Source: RGIG2041 sp045578865
GTDB taxonomy: Bacteria; Bacillota; Clostridia; UBA1381; UMGS1253
Direction of reading: 5' to 3'
Assembly: GCA_045578865.1 (NCBI GenBank)
Contig: JAZNLB010000021.1
Location: 1 to 15,574, forward strand
DNA: 15,574 nt
Shown here: positions 6,159 to 14,782 of the stretch, one piece after another
How positions within the stretch are numbered: position 1 is the first letter of the stretch
Layout: each line of letters begins with the position of its first letter
The notes under the pieces: generated by a model
Told to the model about the DNA's origin: nothing
Database searches by the model: none
The model's input: only the letters and a program-made list of their open reading frames with translations
Position numbers and translations under genes: made by a program

Positions 6159-8012
6159 CTAGTTTGTGCGTAAAATAATAACCCGTACGCGCCCGCCGGA
6201 CGAAGTGGCTTTGTCTGTATAAGCATATGCCGTATATTCATCGGCAATTTCAGCCAATTCATCAATGGTTATCATGCTGTATACATAACCATATGATGAA
6301 TTTTTTACATAAATCTGCACCTTGTCAGACATAATGTATTTGTTATTATTCATAGTGATTGCAGAACCACTGACATCTGTGATTTTAGTTGCTTTAATCT
6401 GAGTAAGCGGTGTAATTGATGTAACTTCGAGTCCGTCGCTTTTAATCCTCACAGCCTGACCCGTTGAAACGCTGAAGGCTTTTTTGTTTGTACTCATAGA
6501 ATGTTGTGTACCATTGACAATATATTCATAATTTCCTGCAGCCTGAATATCAGTACTGTTATTTTTAGCATACGCCATAACACCATAGGTATGCATATCG
6601 CCTGTAACATCATCTAATATCAATTCGTCAATATTTCCTGCTGTATTCTTAGATACATATAAAATATCATTTGTTGATATATTGACTCCATTTAATCGCT
6701 GCGGATATACAGATGCAACTGTAGCTGTTTCGTAGGACTCTGTGGTTGATGTTTCAATGATTTTAACATCGGATGCAAGCGTGTGCAAACCTAGTTTACC
6801 TATACCTGAATCCCATACAACTTTTCCTGATATATCGTTATTTCGGGCAATGGTATTTATTGTTGCGAGACCATCGGTAAGTTTTACAGTCACAACTCTG
6901 TTAAGATACGATTCATAGTTTTTTTCTGTAATATATTCACAAGTCTCTCCGCTTGGAAGAACAATTTTAATGTAATGCTTTGTTATGGTTGTGCCCGAAA
7001 CAATGGTATCCTTGGTTCCTACACCAGATAAAAAGCCTGTTATTTTTGTATCATTCGTCAGATTGGTAGCAACTCCGGCAACCTCTCCCGATTTACCCAA
7101 CAATAATGTAACGGTGTCACCGTAATTAAGATTTCCGTTTGATGAAAGTTTTGAAAAGGCTTCATCCCCTTCAATGTTATAAGTAACACCAGATACTGTT
7201 ACAGAAACCGGGGCATCTTTATTTGGGGAGGCATCTTCATAAATGCCGGTTACTTTTTTTGAATATACAACAGCTTTGTTATACTCAACCATATAATACG
7301 CTATGTCATTTGTTCTGACAGCAGAAATCGATGCTTTAACTCCATCACGCACAACCTTCACTGAAGAATCTGCACCCAATTCTTCATACCAATTCGATGA
7401 GGTGACTGTTATAGGTCCAATCGTTCTGCTAAAAGCGGTCAGATATTTCTCCTGAGAGTTTTTTGCTTTTGAATTTAGTGTATTGTAAATCATTTTCGAA
7501 ATATCTTTGCGGGTGAGCTCCTGACCAATAGATTTGTTTACGCCATCAAGCATACCGAGCTTTTTTGCCATGTCCATCTGATCATAGGGCCAATCATCAC
7601 CAATGTCTTCGTCTGTATAATCCAGAACACGAAGGAGCATTGTTATTGCTTCTTCATATGTAACTGTATTTGAAGGACGGAAGGTAGCATCAAAATAACC
7701 TTTGAAAAGACCATTCTTGATACCTGTTGTAACATAAGGTGCTGCCCAGTGGTCATAGGTTACATCTTTAAAAGGTGAACGCTTGCTGCTCTTATCTACT
7801 GAATCACGATATTTGGATGCAGCAACAACAATTTTTGCACATTCTGCACGGGAAACTCTATCTCCATACCTCATATTACCATTAGGATCGCCTTGCATAA
7901 TAGATAGATCCGATAAAAGCTCAGCTTCGTAACTTGATGATGCGAAAACAGTTGTTCCTATCGTTGAAAGTATCATCAAGACTGTAATAAATAGCGTCAA
8001 TATTTTTTTCAT
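6159..8012 (-). CDS. Secreted S-layer-homology (SLH) domain protein of the exporter operon
   Basis: 617 residues. I chose ATG 8010-8012 because AAAGGAGA lies eight bases upstream and a signal peptide starts there (MKKILTLFITVLMILST, cleavage likely after VFA at residue 24). Three SLH modules follow at about 27-70 (SRAECAKIV), 79-132 (FKDVTYDHWAAPYV, FRPSNTVTYEEAITMLLRV) and 140-185 (LTRKDISKMIY). The modules anchor proteins to pyruvylated secondary cell-wall polymers. The remaining 430 residues are Ser/Thr/Val-rich, beta-type, without a recognised domain. It is the last gene of the operon, 22 bases after the permease. It could be a wall-anchored partner or a substrate of the transporter. I see no coiled coil or beta-barrel signature of the OmpM type, so an outer membrane is not implied. 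Confidence 0.85.
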   Translation of the reverse strand: MKKILTLFITVLMILSTIGTTVFASSSYEAELLSDLSIMQGDPNGNMRYGDRVSRAECAKIVVAASKYRDSVDKSSKRSPFKDVTYDHWAAPYVTTGIKNGLFKGYFDATFRPSNTVTYEEAITMLLRVLDYTDEDIGDDWPYDQMDMAKKLGMLDGVNKSIGQELTRKDISKMIYNTLNSKAKNSQEKYLTAFSRTIGPITVTSSNWYEELGADSSVKVVRDGVKASISAVRTNDIAYYMVEYNKAVVYSKKVTGIYEDASPNKDAPVSVTVSGVTYNIEGDEAFSKLSSNGNLNYGDTVTLLLGKSGEVAGVATNLTNDTKITGFLSGVGTKDTIVSGTTITKHYIKIVLPSGETCEYITEKNYESYLNRVVTVKLTDGLATINTIARNNDISGKVVWDSGIGKLGLHTLASDVKIIETSTTESYETATVASVYPQRLNGVNISTNDILYVSKNTAGNIDELILDDVTGDMHTYGVMAYAKNNSTDIQAAGNYEYIVNGTQHSMSTNKKAFSVSTGQAVRIKSDGLEVTSITPLTQIKATKITDVSGSAITMNNNKYIMSDKVQIYVKNSSYGYVYSMITIDELAEIADEYTAYAYTDKATSSGGRVRVIILRTN

Positions 8013-8034
8013 TGAGAAATTCTCCTTTCCGTAT

Positions 8035-9216
8035 TTATTCAAAGCGTAATGCATCAATAGGGTTCAAATTAGCCGCATTTTTTGCAGGTAAAAATCCAAA
8101 TATTATACCAATAGCTACAGATACTGAAAATGCGAGTACTACTGCAAACAAAGATGGAACAATGGTAATATCTAAAAGTTTACCGGCGGCAAATGAGATT
8201 ACCGCGCCAAATAGGATTCCAAGTATCCCACCGACACCGCTGATCGTAGCAGCCTCCACTACAAATTGAGAAAGAATATTTTTCTTTTTTGCACCCAAAG
8301 ATTTTCTTATGCCAATTTCTTTGGTGCGCTCAGTCACAGTAACAAGCATAATATTCATAATACCAATGCCGCCAACCAAAAGAGAAATACCTGCAATACA
8401 AACAAGAGCTGTTTTCATAGTTCCAATAATCTTGTTAAGTTCTTCCAATATTTCCTTAGTGGCGATGATGTTATAAAAATCGTTACTGCCGAGGATTTTC
8501 GTAAGTCTATTTTCTAAAATTGCTTTGGCTTCATCCAATCTGTTTGCATCAGTAAGTGTAACAGTATACGAAGAAATAAATCTGTCTTGCGACATTTTAG
8601 AAGCTACGGTATATGGTATATAAATACACTGGTCAGAAGAATTTTCAGACGAGTCGGTTTGCTCCTCCAAAACGCCTACTACAGTGAAAGGTTCGCCATT
8701 TATTTTCAAAGTTTCGCCAAGAGCCTTACCTTTTCCGTAGAACTCTTGTTCGTAATATGTACCTATAACACATACTTTAAGTTGCTTTTCGATGTCTATA
8801 AATTGCAAAAATCTTCCTTGCTGCGTCTGAAATTGATTTATTTTGTCATATGTTTCATCTATACCCGTAACAGAAGCATATTCATTATCAGGAGCAGTTT
8901 TTGTTTTAACCGTTCCCATCAGTGATACATTTGGTGTGCAATATGTAAAAAGCTCGGGATTTTCATCAATGATTTCATACATATCGTTAGGTTCAATATA
9001 TCGGGTGCTGCCCCGGGAAGTTATAGAAACAGTAATGTTATTCATACCGAAGCTTTCAAAAGCATCCGTTACTTGCCCTGTAATACCGTCCATAATACTG
9101 ACAAGAATTATCACTGCACCGACACCAATTATAATGCCAAGCATAGTAAGAAGAGAACGAAGCTTGTTTGACATTATGCTTCCAAAGGCAAGCTGAACTG
9201 TTTTCGAGAATTTCAT
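8035..9216 (-). CDS. MacB/FtsX-type ABC transporter permease
   Basis: 393 residues with the four-helix MacB plan: TM1 about 22-42, a large extracytoplasmic domain about 45-265 (MacB_PCD type), then TM2-TM4 at about 269-293, 318-344 and 352-376. Between TM2 and TM3 lies the conserved ERTKEIGIRKSLGAKKKNI loop that couples to the ATPase. The end AKNAANLNPIDALRFE is typical. Such permeases work as dimers by mechanotransmission, extruding substrates from the outer face rather than transporting across the bilayer. Its ATG overlaps the ATPase stop by four bases (ATGA), so the two are translationally coupled. The ATPase is a separate protein, unlike the fused E. coli MacB. Confidence 0.94.
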   Translation of the reverse strand: MKFSKTVQLAFGSIMSNKLRSLLTMLGIIIGVGAVIILVSIMDGITGQVTDAFESFGMNNITVSITSRGSTRYIEPNDMYEIIDENPELFTYCTPNVSLMGTVKTKTAPDNEYASVTGIDETYDKINQFQTQQGRFLQFIDIEKQLKVCVIGTYYEQEFYGKGKALGETLKINGEPFTVVGVLEEQTDSSENSSDQCIYIPYTVASKMSQDRFISSYTVTLTDANRLDEAKAILENRLTKILGSNDFYNIIATKEILEELNKIIGTMKTALVCIAGISLLVGGIGIMNIMLVTVTERTKEIGIRKSLGAKKKNILSQFVVEAATISGVGGILGILFGAVISFAAGKLLDITIVPSLFAVVLAFSVSVAIGIIFGFLPAKNAANLNPIDALRFE

Positions 9217-9956
9217 ATAGTTCCCTCTTTCTGCAAAAGGACTGTTGAGCGTATGATAGAATCTTCTGACGGGATACCGTCATATATTATTTTTCCATCG
9301 TGAATGCGGAGTACACGCTTCGCCTTTGCCGCAATAGAGTTGTCATGCGTAATAAGAATTATGGTGTTTCCCTGTAAATTTAAATTGATCAAAAACTCTA
9401 TTACTTCTGCACTTGTTTTAGAGTCCAGCGCACCTGTAGGTTCGTCTGCCAAAATTACCGAGGGTGATCCTGCCAAAGCTCTCGCGATGGATGCGCGTTG
9501 TTGCTGACCACCCGATAATTGCGAAGGTTTATGATGGTATTTATCGGCTATCCCCACACGCTTTAATGCATCCATGGCGCGCTGTGTCTGTTCAGCTTCC
9601 TTCAATCCTTTATACATAAGTGGGAGTTTCACATTTTCTAAAATATTTAATTTTGGAAGCAGATTATATTGCTGAAAAATAAAGCCCAATGTTTTATTCC
9701 TGATTTCCGATTGCTCATCGTCAGTCAGTTTGCTTACATCCTCTCCGTTTAACAGATATGTTCCTTGCGTTGGAATATCAAGGCAGCCAATAATATTCAT
9801 ACAGGTTGATTTGCCGCTACCTGATTGCCCTATGATAGCAACAAATTCGCCATCGAATACAGAAAAAGAAACGCCGTCTAATGCACGCACCTCTGCATCG
9901 CCCATTTTATAAATTTTATATATGTTTTGAAATTCTACTAAGGGTTTTTGATTCAT
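9213..9956 (-). CDS. ABC transporter ATP-binding protein, MacB/LolD type
   Basis: 247 residues with the complete ATPase motif set: Walker A GQSGSGKST (43-51), Q-loop FQQYNLLP with Gln 95-96, signature LSGGQQQR (147-154), Walker B VILADEP (167-173), D-loop ALDS, and switch His 204 in ITHD. The start of the conserved core (VEFQNIYKIYKMGDAEVRAL) places it in the MacB/LolD/FtsE group, which energises MacB-like permeases. Its ribosome site TAAAGGAGA overlaps the stop codon of the upstream adaptor gene, and its own stop overlaps the permease start. It therefore works with the products on either side. A bacitracin- or peptide-sensing BceAB function is less likely, because an adaptor is present and there is no two-component system. 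Confidence 0.95.
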   Translation of the reverse strand: MNQKPLVEFQNIYKIYKMGDAEVRALDGVSFSVFDGEFVAIIGQSGSGKSTCMNIIGCLDIPTQGTYLLNGEDVSKLTDDEQSEIRNKTLGFIFQQYNLLPKLNILENVKLPLMYKGLKEAEQTQRAMDALKRVGIADKYHHKPSQLSGGQQQRASIARALAGSPSVILADEPTGALDSKTSAEVIEFLINLNLQGNTIILITHDNSIAAKAKRVLRIHDGKIIYDGIPSEDSIIRSTVLLQKEGTI

Positions 9957-9967
9957 AATTTTCTCCT

Positions 9968-11689
9968 TTAGCGCATGCCACCGGGCATGCCGCCGCCGCT
10001 TGGCATTCTGTTGCCTGAGGGTATTGTGCTGCCGCCGGGCATACCTCTCATACCACCCATCATTTCTTCCATTGCAGAGCCTTCATGAGAAGATTGAATT
10101 TGAGGTGTATACACTATGTCGCCTTCTTTTAAACCCGATTTAATTTCTATGTATTCGTTGTTATAAACTCCGGTTTCAACCCTGATGGATTTATATCCTT
10201 CTGGAGCGTTGTCGTTATCTTCTGTTTTTTCGCCTTTAACATAAACAATATTGCCACGATTTACAGCGGCGAGCGGTATTGTCAGAATATCTTTTGCCTG
10301 AGAGGTCGTAATTTCAACATCTATATTCATTCCCGGAAGCAAATCTTCATCAAAATCGGTTATCAAGATTGTAACAGGATAAGTGGTAACGCCGTTTGAT
10401 GTTGTTCCGTTTATAGATATACTTTGTACTTCTCCGTGATAGATTTTTCCGTCAACTGCGTCGGATGTGATGATAACACTTTGACCTGTCTCTACATTTT
10501 TGATATCCAGTTCATCTACGGAGAGTTCACATTCCAAACCGGACATATCAAAAATTACGGCCATTTCTGTAGACATATTTGTATTGTCAAGCTTATCACC
10601 TGCTTTTATGTTTTTGGTAACAACGGTTCCTGATATAGGTGCTGTGATTGTGTAATCATCAAGTTTGTCCATTGCGTTTTCTCGGGATAAAGCAGACGAA
10701 CGCAAGGATAAAGACGATGAGGTGAGATTGTCAGACACGGTCTCTGAATCAATATGAACAATGGCATCACCTGATGAAACTTGGACACCTTCTAAAATAT
10801 AAACATTATCAATCTCACCGGATGTTTCCGATGTAATTGTTTTAGATGAGGCATATTCAAATATTCCCTTATCACTGCTGGAAATATTGCCGATTTCTGC
10901 CGTTGCCGTTTCTGTAGTGGTTAAGGCTCCGGGATTCGAAACCTTTATTTTAACGGTGCGTACTATCATATTCCCTGTGGTAGCATAGCCTGAAGAAGCA
11001 ACTCCGATTACGGTTCCATCTAATAATTCACCATTTGATGAAATTCTCACTGTAGCACGATCACCCGGTAGAATGTTCTGTGCATCTGCATCATAAAAAG
11101 GAACTGTGAGCGTGAGTTTGGAATCGTCATATATATCTGCAATTTTTGTTCCAACTGATATTGAATCGCCTACTTTTACATAGAGATTTCTCACTGTGCC
11201 CGAAAAAGGAGCTTTTATAGTTAAATCGTTATAATTCTTTTGTGCTTTATCATAATCCATCAGAGAGCGTTGATAAGAAATATCAGCATTTTCAATTGAA
11301 TTTTGTGCGTCGGAAGAGTCTATCTGATAGAGTATATCTCCTTCAGTTACAATATCTCCTTGCTCAAAATTTGCCAAAATAACATCTCCGGAAACAAGAG
11401 CTGTGATAGAGTATTGATCCTTGGGATTTACCACTGAAGAACCCGTGATTGTGGATGTTATATCTCGTCTTTGGGCTTTGCTTTCTGTCCCTGAAACAGC
11501 AAAGTCGTTTTCGGTTTTTCCTGCAGACAATCCAAAAGCAATGCTGGCAATTACAGCAATCGTACATCCTATAATCAGGATAGTTTTCTTTTTAGAATAT
11601 CCCTTGAAATTTTTAGGGAAGAATGTCCCTTTTTGGGATAATTCTTTTATTGCAGATGTTGACATTTTTGGATTTTGTTTTGTTTTCAT
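9968..11689 (-). CDS. HlyD/MacA-type membrane-fusion (adaptor) protein with two lipoyl modules and a Met-rich tail
   Basis: 573 residues, far longer than MacA (about 370). A cytoplasmic N-terminus (1-35) is followed by one transmembrane helix (about 36-54). The barrel-sandwich (lipoyl) module occurs twice: halves at 99-124 and 168-196 (with APFSGTV 170-176), and again at 299-324 and 358-391 (with APISGTV 360-366). Beta-barrel and membrane-proximal parts follow, about 392-535. The last 34 residues are Gly/Pro-rich and hold eight Met (540, 543, 544, 547, 550, 562, 568, 572). It should bridge the MacB-type permease to the outside of the cell. GAGGA lies seven bases before the ATG. First gene of the operon. 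The tail could bind soft metals; the substrate is unknown. Confidence 0.9.
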   Translation of the reverse strand: MKTKQNPKMSTSAIKELSQKGTFFPKNFKGYSKKKTILIIGCTIAVIASIAFGLSAGKTENDFAVSGTESKAQRRDITSTITGSSVVNPKDQYSITALVSGDVILANFEQGDIVTEGDILYQIDSSDAQNSIENADISYQRSLMDYDKAQKNYNDLTIKAPFSGTVRNLYVKVGDSISVGTKIADIYDDSKLTLTVPFYDADAQNILPGDRATVRISSNGELLDGTVIGVASSGYATTGNMIVRTVKIKVSNPGALTTTETATAEIGNISSSDKGIFEYASSKTITSETSGEIDNVYILEGVQVSSGDAIVHIDSETVSDNLTSSSLSLRSSALSRENAMDKLDDYTITAPISGTVVTKNIKAGDKLDNTNMSTEMAVIFDMSGLECELSVDELDIKNVETGQSVIITSDAVDGKIYHGEVQSISINGTTSNGVTTYPVTILITDFDEDLLPGMNIDVEITTSQAKDILTIPLAAVNRGNIVYVKGEKTEDNDNAPEGYKSIRVETGVYNNEYIEIKSGLKEGDIVYTPQIQSSHEGSAMEEMMGGMRGMPGGSTIPSGNRMPSGGGMPGGMR

Positions 11690-11820
11690 TGCACATTCCT
11701 CTCGCTTTTTAATGAAATAACAATTTTACTTTTAATTATTTATGCCTTATTTTGTTATGGAATACAAAAATAAATCTAATCGTTTTTACTCAAAAAACCT
11801 CTTTCTTATTCTTCACAATT

Positions 11821-11848
11821 ATCATATCAGGCAAAACTAAACTGAAAA
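11821..11848 (-). promoter_or_regulatory. Candidate sigma-A promoter of the exporter operon
   Basis: On the minus strand: TTTTCA (11843-11848), 16-base spacer, TATGAT (11821-11826). The leader would be about 125 bases. The -35 lies inside the left arm of a 10-bp inverted repeat. Confidence 0.45.
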
Positions 11849-11879
11849 TAAATAAGACGAAAGAAAATGTTTTCAGTTT
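11839..11879. repeat. 10-bp inverted repeat, candidate operator of the exporter operon
   Basis: AAACTGAAAA (11839-11848) and TTTTCAGTTT (11870-11879) are perfect inverted copies separated by 21 bases. The left arm covers the candidate -35. Arm centres are 31 bp apart, about three helical turns. No known box is recognised. Confidence 0.5.
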
Positions 11880-12121
11880 GGAAAAAGAAATTTCTGCCTA
11901 CTTTAAAATATAGCACAGAAATTGGACCCTAACAAGAGATTAGTCCATACATTCATAAAATATTTATTTTTTGTTCATTTTGAGTTTAGCAACCGCTACT
12001 AAAAAAGCAATAGATGATACTGTTGCAGATGGATATTGCATATTGTTTTGCAAAAAATGCGCCGCCCGTATTATGTTGTGCATTATAAAATAAATGTACC
12101 ATTGAAAATTGTCATATTCCA
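11880..12121. other. AT-rich divergent intergenic region without a supported gene
   Basis: The gap between the adaptor and copA genes is 555 bases. Apart from the promoters and operators listed separately I find no convincing gene here. A 40-codon frame (TTG 11971 to TAA 12093) encodes a CKKC motif but has no ribosome binding site or ATG. Confidence 0.6.
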
Positions 12122-12150
12122 TTGACAAATTAAAAAAATTTGGTTATAAT
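12122..12150 (+). promoter_or_regulatory. Consensus sigma-A promoter of copA
   Basis: TTGACA (12122-12127), 17-base spacer, TATAAT (12145-12150): a perfect match to consensus. The start is expected near 12157, directly at the edge of the downstream dyad, so the promoter is strong unless repressed. Confidence 0.92.
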
Positions 12151-12159
12151 ATGCGTGTT

Positions 12160-12177
12160 GGTTAGTTATATCTAACC
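12160..12177. promoter_or_regulatory. Operator dyad GGTTAG-N6-CTAACC at the copA start site
   Basis: A perfect 6-bp inverted repeat with a TTATAT centre covers about +3 to +20 of the copA transcript, an ideal place for a repressor. The half-site resembles the TTAGGTTAG half of DtxR/IdeR boxes, but the halves are spaced further apart. A nearly identical dyad lies at 15257-15274, and a DtxR-family gene lies between the two. Confidence 0.7.
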
Positions 12178-12244
12178 TAAAATTTAAGCAAAGGATGCTA
12201 TTGTTATTATACCTTGTTTGCGGTCGCAAGAACGGAGGGATTGA

Positions 12245-14737
12245 ATGAAACAATATAATGTAACGGGTATGAGTTGTGCTGCGTGCAGTTTAAGGGTTGA
12301 AAAAGCCGTTTCTTCTGTTCGCGGTGTAACATCGTGCTCTGTCAGCCTATTAACAAACTCAATGGGTGTTGAAGGTACAGCAAGTGATGCAGAGGTTATA
12401 AAAGCGGTTTGTGATGCCGGATATGGCGCATCTGTTCAAGGGGCAAGTGATAACTTGGCTCAATCAAATGACGCTCTTGAAGATAAAGAAACTCCCGTCC
12501 TTAAAAAAAGACTGATATGGTCTATTGGTTTTGTTGTACTACTGATGTATTTTTCTATGGGACATACAATGTTTGGTTTTCCTGTCCCTGCATTTTTTGA
12601 AAACAACTATATAGGCCTGGGCATTTTACAATTACTATTGTCTGCGACAGTCATGGTCATCAATCAAAAATTTTTTATAAATGGCTTTAAAGGGATTATA
12701 CATCAATCACCCAATATGGATACATTGGTTGCACTCGGTTCTGCTGCTGCTTTTATATACAGCACATGTTCGCTTTTTGCTTTGTCCCGAGCATATCAAA
12801 GTTTTGACATAGCATTGGCAGCAGAATATATGCACGAATTCTATTTTGAATCGGCGGCAATGATTCTCGCTTTAATTACGGTTGGTAAGATGCTTGAGGC
12901 TCGCTCAAAAGGAAAAACAACCGATGCGCTTAAAGGCCTTATGAAGCTTGCACCTAAAACCGCAACCTTGATAATTGACGGTAAGGAAACTACGGTTCAT
13001 ATAGAACAAGTTAAAATAGGAGATATTTTTGCAGTTCGTCCCGGAGAAGCCGTCCCGGTTGACGGAGTTGTGATAAAGGGTTCAAGTTCCGTAAATGAAT
13101 CTGCTCTTACAGGTGAAAGCATACCTGTTGATAAAGAAGTTGGTTCTTTGGTGTCTGCCGCAACAGTAAACCTTTCGGGATATATGGAATGTGAAGCAAC
13201 AAGGGTCGGTGAAGATACTACGCTTTCGCAGATAATTAAAATGGTCAGCGATGCTGCAGCAACAAAGGCACCTATTGCCAAAATTGCGGATAAGGTTTCA
13301 GGTGTTTTTGTTCCGGTTGTTATCTCTATTGCGGTAATTACGGCAATAGCGTGGCTTTTCATTGGCGAAACTATCGGATTTGCACTTGCAAGAGGAATTT
13401 GTGTACTTGTTATAAGTTGTCCTTGTGCGCTCGGTCTTGCAACACCTGTAGCAATTATGGTTGGTAGCGGTATGGGTGCTAAAAACGGCATACTCTTTAA
13501 AACTGCGGAATCCCTTGAAAGCGCAGGAAAAGTAAGTACTGTAATTCTTGATAAAACAGGAACGATTACAAGAGGAGAGCCTGAAGTAACAGATATTATA
13601 CCAACCGATGATTTTACAGAAAACGAATTACTTTCCCTTGCGTACTCTCTTGAAATCAAAAGCGAACATCCGCTTGCTAAAGCTGTTGTTAAAAAATCAA
13701 TTGAGTTGAATATAAAATGCGTAGATACGGCTGATTTTCAAATTTTACCCGGAAATGGATTGCAGGCTGATATAAACGGCAAAACTGTCTTTGGTGGAAA
13801 TTATACATTTATAGCCCCCAAAACAGATGTCCCACAAGAAATGATGCTGCAAGCGGATAAACTTTCATCTGAAGGAAAAACACCTTTGTTTTTCTCTTAT
13901 AATGAAAAGCTGTGCGGAATTATTGCTGTGGCAGATGTCATAAAAAGCGATAGTGCGTCGGCTATATCAGAGCTTAAAAATATGGGCATCCGTGTTGTAA
14001 TGCTTACGGGAGATAATCAAAAGACGGCCGAAGCCATCGGCAGACAATCGGGTGTCGATGAGGTTATTGCAGGCGTTCTCCCCGATGGTAAAGAAGGTGT
14101 AGTCCGCAGTTTTTCTGAGAAAGGCACAACTGCCATGGTTGGTGATGGAATAAATGATGCTCCGGCACTAACAAGGGCAGATATCGGCATTGCAATCGGA
14201 GCAGGCACAGATGTGGCTCTTGATGCAGCGGATGTAGTGCTTGTGAACAGTTCGCTTTCAGATGTTCCGGCAGCAATACGACTTAGCCGTGCAACACTCA
14301 GAGGCATAAAACAAAATTTGTTTTGGGCGTTTATATACAATATCATTGGAATACCGCTTGCAGCAGGGTGTTATATATCACTCCTCGGATGGGAAATGAA
14401 TCCTATGTTTGGTGCACTCGCAATGAGTCTTTCAAGTTTTTGCGTTGTCACCAATGCACTTAGACTTAATCTTGTTGATATACGAAGTGATAAGCATGAT
14501 AAAAAAGTAAAAATAAAAGCGAAGGAGATGAAAGAGATGGAGAAAATTTTAAAGATTGAAGGTATGATGTGTCCGCATTGTGAAGCAAGAGTTAAAAAGG
14601 TTCTTGAAGAAATGGACGGCGTGATTGAAGCTGTGCCAAGTCACACAGCGGGCAACGCCGTTATTAAGATGTCAAAAAATATTGCTGACGAAGAACTGAA
14701 AAAAGTAATCGAAGAACAAGGATATAAGGTTTTATAA
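12245..14737 (+). CDS. copA: Cu+-type P1B ATPase with N- and C-terminal HMA domains
   Basis: 830 residues. N-terminal HMA domain 1-66 with MSCAAC (Cys 11, 14). Eight membrane helices surround the actuator TGES (289-292), CPC (392-394, the transmembrane metal site), DKTGT (phosphorylated Asp 436), SEHPLAKA, MLTGDN and VGDGINDAPAL. The late-helix motifs YN and MSLSS mark the Cu+/Ag+ subgroup, so it should export cuprous ions from the cytosol. After a Lys-rich linker (about 752-764) comes a second HMA domain, 765-830, with MMCPHC (Cys 776, 779). GGAGG precedes the ATG by seven bases. Divergent from the exporter operon. No CopY- or CsoR-like site is seen; control appears to run through a DtxR-type dyad. 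Confidence 0.95.
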   Translation: MKQYNVTGMSCAACSLRVEKAVSSVRGVTSCSVSLLTNSMGVEGTASDAEVIKAVCDAGYGASVQGASDNLAQSNDALEDKETPVLKKRLIWSIGFVVLLMYFSMGHTMFGFPVPAFFENNYIGLGILQLLLSATVMVINQKFFINGFKGIIHQSPNMDTLVALGSAAAFIYSTCSLFALSRAYQSFDIALAAEYMHEFYFESAAMILALITVGKMLEARSKGKTTDALKGLMKLAPKTATLIIDGKETTVHIEQVKIGDIFAVRPGEAVPVDGVVIKGSSSVNESALTGESIPVDKEVGSLVSAATVNLSGYMECEATRVGEDTTLSQIIKMVSDAAATKAPIAKIADKVSGVFVPVVISIAVITAIAWLFIGETIGFALARGICVLVISCPCALGLATPVAIMVGSGMGAKNGILFKTAESLESAGKVSTVILDKTGTITRGEPEVTDIIPTDDFTENELLSLAYSLEIKSEHPLAKAVVKKSIELNIKCVDTADFQILPGNGLQADINGKTVFGGNYTFIAPKTDVPQEMMLQADKLSSEGKTPLFFSYNEKLCGIIAVADVIKSDSASAISELKNMGIRVVMLTGDNQKTAEAIGRQSGVDEVIAGVLPDGKEGVVRSFSEKGTTAMVGDGINDAPALTRADIGIAIGAGTDVALDAADVVLVNSSLSDVPAAIRLSRATLRGIKQNLFWAFIYNIIGIPLAAGCYISLLGWEMNPMFGALAMSLSSFCVVTNALRLNLVDIRSDKHDKKVKIKAKEMKEMEKILKIEGMMCPHCEARVKKVLEEMDGVIEAVPSHTAGNAVIKMSKNIADEELKKVIEEQGYKVL
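14522..14539 (+). promoter_or_regulatory. Internal in-frame Shine-Dalgarno and ATG before the CopZ-like domain
   Basis: AAGGAG (14522-14527) stands nine bases before an in-frame ATG (14537-14539), codon 765 of copA. Starting there gives a 66-residue protein with MMCPHC, the size and shape of the copper chaperone CopZ. The site may be a relic of a copA-copZ fusion or a live second start. Confidence 0.5.
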
Positions 14738-14745
14738 AAAACATA

Positions 14746-14777
14746 AAGGACACTGCAACGCAATTTGCAGTGTCCTT
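14746..14777. terminator. Terminator between copA and the DtxR-family gene
   Basis: AAGGACACTGCA (14746-14757) pairs with TGCAGTGTCCTT (14766-14777). It lies between the convergent stop codons of copA (14737) and the regulator (14783). The minus-strand side is followed by a T-rich stretch with six T in a row; the plus-strand side by TAAATATT. Confidence 0.85.
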
Positions 14778-14782
14778 AAATA

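Noticed and set aside
6159..8057. Longer start of the SLH protein beginning inside the permease gene
   Set aside because: The extra 15 residues are polar and precede a clear signal peptide; AAAGGAGA points to the ATG at 8010-8012.
11971..12093. Forty-codon frame starting at TTG with a CKKC motif in the adaptor-copA gap
   Set aside because: No ribosome binding site, no ATG at the start, AT-rich surroundings and no recognisable family; not enough to call a gene or a remnant.
12100..12244. CopY (TACAnnTGTA) or CsoR type operator at copA
   Set aside because: No such sequence is present; the only perfect dyad at the promoter is GGTTAG-N6-CTAACC.
12997..13659. Long minus-strand open frame (220 codons) inside copA
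   Set aside because: It lies opposite the actuator and phosphorylation domains of a clear P1B ATPase; a shadow frame without ribosome site.
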